Positions 14,683 through 16,229 of a stretch of DNA of 16,229 bases are shown piece after piece; within the stretch, counting starts at the first letter, position 1; the number at the start of each line of letters is the position of its first letter. This stretch comes from JAISFI01 sp031552335 (lineage in GTDB: Bacteria > Bacteroidota > Bacteroidia > Bacteroidales > Azobacteroidaceae). Made by a program: the position numbers and the translations under genes. The notes beneath the pieces were generated by a model. The model did not search any database, was not told the origin of the DNA, and worked only from the letters and a program-made list of their open reading frames with translations. The stretch spans positions 1-16,229 of the forward strand of contig JAVBMQ010000186.1 in NCBI GenBank assembly GCA_031552335.1. The letters are read 5' to 3'.

Positions 14683-14882
14683 TTATATTGATTTCTGGAT
14701 CTTGCTTAGGTTTTATTCCTATTGCAGCCTGAAACTCCTTGTATTTCTGTCTAAACCAATTTGTATCACCAACTCCGTCAATCGTCAGCCGGAGTTTGTC
14801 CGGTTCGTTTGCTGACGGTTTGATTTCAGCAACGGAATGTTCCGTCTCAAAATGCCGCTGATATTCGGATGAGTAGAGCTTT
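14663..14882 (-). other. Out-of-frame ancestral C-terminus of the MobV relaxase
   Basis: In the frame shifted by one base from the relaxase ORF, the sequence continues as KLYSSEYQRHFETEHSV, then LRLTIDGVGDTNWFRQKYK, and ends in RGFKM at TAA 14663-14665. That is the normal tail of Bacteroides MobV relaxases as I know them. Restoring one G in the GGA/AAG run at about 14883 joins it to the upstream frame and gives a 476-residue protein. Confidence 0.75.
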
Positions 14883-16092
14883 CCTTGAATCCAACCGGCT
14901 TCATTTCCAGTATCGCCTTTGTCAGGCGTTCACTGAACCCCAGATGCCGGCAGAGGTTTTCTATACGGAGCAATTCCTTTATCTTCGGGAACAAGGAGTA
15001 AATCTTGTCCAGTTCTTGACGGAGCTTGTCTATAACTTTGGTATGCTCCTTCTCTTTGGTTTGGATTTGCTCTTTCAGAGTGTTGATTTCTGTGTGTAAT
15101 TCGGCGTTTTCTGATTTCAATACCTCTATTTCTTGTTGCTGTCGTTTTACTTTGGATGTGCCAATCATGGAGCCTATACCGTCCATGATATTGGAACCCA
15201 CATCGGCCACTTTACTTTTGAGCTCTTCGGTTTTAAGTTGCCCCTTTACCTGATTAAGGCTTTCTTCCGTCCTTTTTAGCTCCGATTCTTTCTGCTGTTT
15301 GAGTTCCTCTGCCTGAATGAATTTCTGCTTGGCTTCCAGTTCCTGTCGTTTGAATTCTTCTATGCTTTGTCTCTTGGCATCTTCTACGGCAAACAGCAAA
15401 TCAATGTTGGTCTGTAAGTCTTTAGTTTCCATTGCGAGGTTTCTATGGTATTCCGTTGCGGTGATATGCCGGGCTTCCGAGCCTTTGATTCCCCGTTCCA
15501 AACCGTATTTTTGCATAGCTTCGGCATAAGTATCTTGATATTCCGTCAATTTATTCCTTGCCATTACATCGTCGGCACACAAGCGTGGCTTGTTCGGGTC
15601 TTTCTTTTTATATTGACGTTTGGGTGTTTGCTCCGGTTGTTTCTTATTTGATTTCTTTTTTCTTCGTTCTCCCCTGACGATCGGTACTATGGATGCGTGA
15701 ATATGAGGAGTAGTCTCGTCCATGTGCAAAGTGGCAGCTACCAGATTTTCTTCCCCGAATGTTTTCTTCAGGTAATCCATATTGTCCTTACACCATTCGT
15801 CCAGCTTGCCTTCATTCTGTATCCGGGACATATCTTCTTGTGTTCCGGTCAGCATTATCCGTATCACCTGAACTTGATTCTTTCCTATTTGTCGTCCAAG
15901 TCCTGCGGTTTTTAATCTGTGTTGGATTGCTTCCGTCCTTTCTTTTACTCCATCAGGAAACTCAATTAAATTTTTATTCAAATGTGTCCGTGTCGGATCT
16001 ACATTTGGATGTATTATGTTTCGCTCGATGTGGTCTGTCATGGCAGCTTCGTTTCCGGGCGATTTATCTAAATGGAGAACTACATATCCCAT
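14785..16092 (-). CDS. MobV-family relaxase (Mob_Pre), frameshifted near the C-terminus
   Basis: Nicks one strand at oriT and pilots it into a conjugation channel supplied by another element. The start chosen is ATG 16090-16092 (MGYVVLHLDKSPGNEAAM); a start at 16143 would run into the hairpin region. Key motifs: HIERN with His21 (motif I) and the signature HMDETTPHIH at 123-132, with Asp125, Glu126, His130 and His132, the metal-binding HxDE...PHxH of MobV. A lysine-rich stretch follows (about 140-165), then a long coiled coil (about 225-375). After Lys403 a one-base deletion replaces the normal 73-residue tail with 32 unrelated residues, giving 435 instead of 476. The catalytic domain is intact, so nicking may survive, but the tail is lost. 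A sequencing indel in a G-run is the other explanation. An oriT-like region lies directly upstream. Confidence 0.85.
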   Translation of the reverse strand: MGYVVLHLDKSPGNEAAMTDHIERNIIHPNVDPTRTHLNKNLIEFPDGVKERTEAIQHRLKTAGLGRQIGKNQVQVIRIMLTGTQEDMSRIQNEGKLDEWCKDNMDYLKKTFGEENLVAATLHMDETTPHIHASIVPIVRGERRKKKSNKKQPEQTPKRQYKKKDPNKPRLCADDVMARNKLTEYQDTYAEAMQKYGLERGIKGSEARHITATEYHRNLAMETKDLQTNIDLLFAVEDAKRQSIEEFKRQELEAKQKFIQAEELKQQKESELKRTEESLNQVKGQLKTEELKSKVADVGSNIMDGIGSMIGTSKVKRQQQEIEVLKSENAELHTEINTLKEQIQTKEKEHTKVIDKLRQELDKIYSLFPKIKELLRIENLCRHLGFSERLTKAILEMKPVGFKESSTHPNISGILRRNIPLLKSNRQQTNRTNSG

Positions 16093-16127
16093 AATCTTAC
16101 ATTTTATTGATTGATAAATTTGTTCAA

Positions 16128-16218
16128 GATGAATCCTCTCCACCCGCCGAATTTATTTCGGCAGGTGACAGATTCATCATTAAATAGTCGCTTTTGGCGA
16201 CTGCGGTCGAAAGACCGC
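16128..16218. other. Candidate oriT: cluster of nested hairpins upstream of mobV
   Basis: GATGAATC 16128-16135 pairs with GATTCATC 16171-16178 around an inner hairpin, CACC-c-GCCGAA with TTCGGC-a-GGTG (16141-16167). Then come AGTCGC/GCGACT (16186-16202, 5-base loop) and GCGGTC-GAAA-GACCGC (16203-16218). Four palindromes in 91 bases immediately upstream of a MobV relaxase gene is the expected position and form of an origin of transfer. I cannot place the nic site. The window ends 11 bases later. Confidence 0.6.
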
Positions 16219-16229
16219 CAAGGGAGATT

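Noticed and set aside
15759..16094. 111-codon open frame on the plus strand
   Set aside because: Antisense to the conserved catalytic domain of the MobV relaxase, which has clear family motifs in its own frame.
16131..16150. Possible attR copy of the tRNA-Ser 3' end (GAATCCTCTCCACCCGCC)
   Set aside because: Only loosely like the tRNA tail GAATCCCTCTCTCTCCGC, with gaps. It also forms part of the hairpin cluster upstream of mobV, so chance similarity is more likely.

Overview
The window looks like the chromosome of a gut Bacteroidales bacterium (Bacteroides, Phocaeicola or Parabacteroides; the genus cannot be fixed from sequence alone). The grounds are repeated TTTG / TAnnTTTG-type promoters, A-rich leaders with little Shine-Dalgarno, a fused malic enzyme-phosphotransacetylase, a Uma2 remnant and a Bacteroides-style MobV relaxase. 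The left third (about 1-5500) is conserved core: the tail of a broken Uma2-family gene, the CCA-adding tRNA nucleotidyltransferase (minus), a lipoprotein of unknown function (plus), a shared hairpin terminator, the NADP-type malic enzyme (minus), and a tRNA-Ser(TGA) with a consensus promoter and a terminator.

The middle (about 5500-14450) is accessory and holds the main find: a complete type I restriction-modification operon, type IC-like, read leftwards as hsdR, a DUF5655/PD-(D/E)XK-type accessory gene, hsdM, hsdS. Beyond it, tail to tail, lies a second, start-less hsdS cassette, and then a 308-residue tyrosine recombinase gene. The two hsdS reading frames share two perfect inverted repeats. 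One is 39 bp and encodes the N-terminal edge of target-recognition domain 1 (6607-6645 / 8960-8998). The other is 65 bp and encodes the central conserved helix (7144-7208 / 8376-8440). Both pairs keep the reading frame, so inversion across either would swap domains between the silent and the expressed gene. Four DNA specificities are predicted. The recombinase next door, with all catalytic residues, is the obvious candidate enzyme. This is a phase-variable, epigenetic-switch type of restriction system.

The right end (about 14490-16229) is a decaying mobilization module: a MobV relaxase with an intact catalytic domain but a one-base deletion near its C-terminus, a broken small membrane/coiled-coil ORF downstream of it, and a cluster of hairpins upstream that looks like an oriT. 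The accessory block begins just after tRNA-Ser, so it may be a genomic island inserted at that tRNA. The far end is outside the window and I could not find the matching att repeat.

How it works together (inference): HsdM2S methylates the current target and HsdR2M2S cuts DNA lacking the mark. The recombinase shuffles TRDs, so sibling cells would differ in methylome and phage resistance. The DUF5655 protein is co-transcribed and may add a nuclease-like function.
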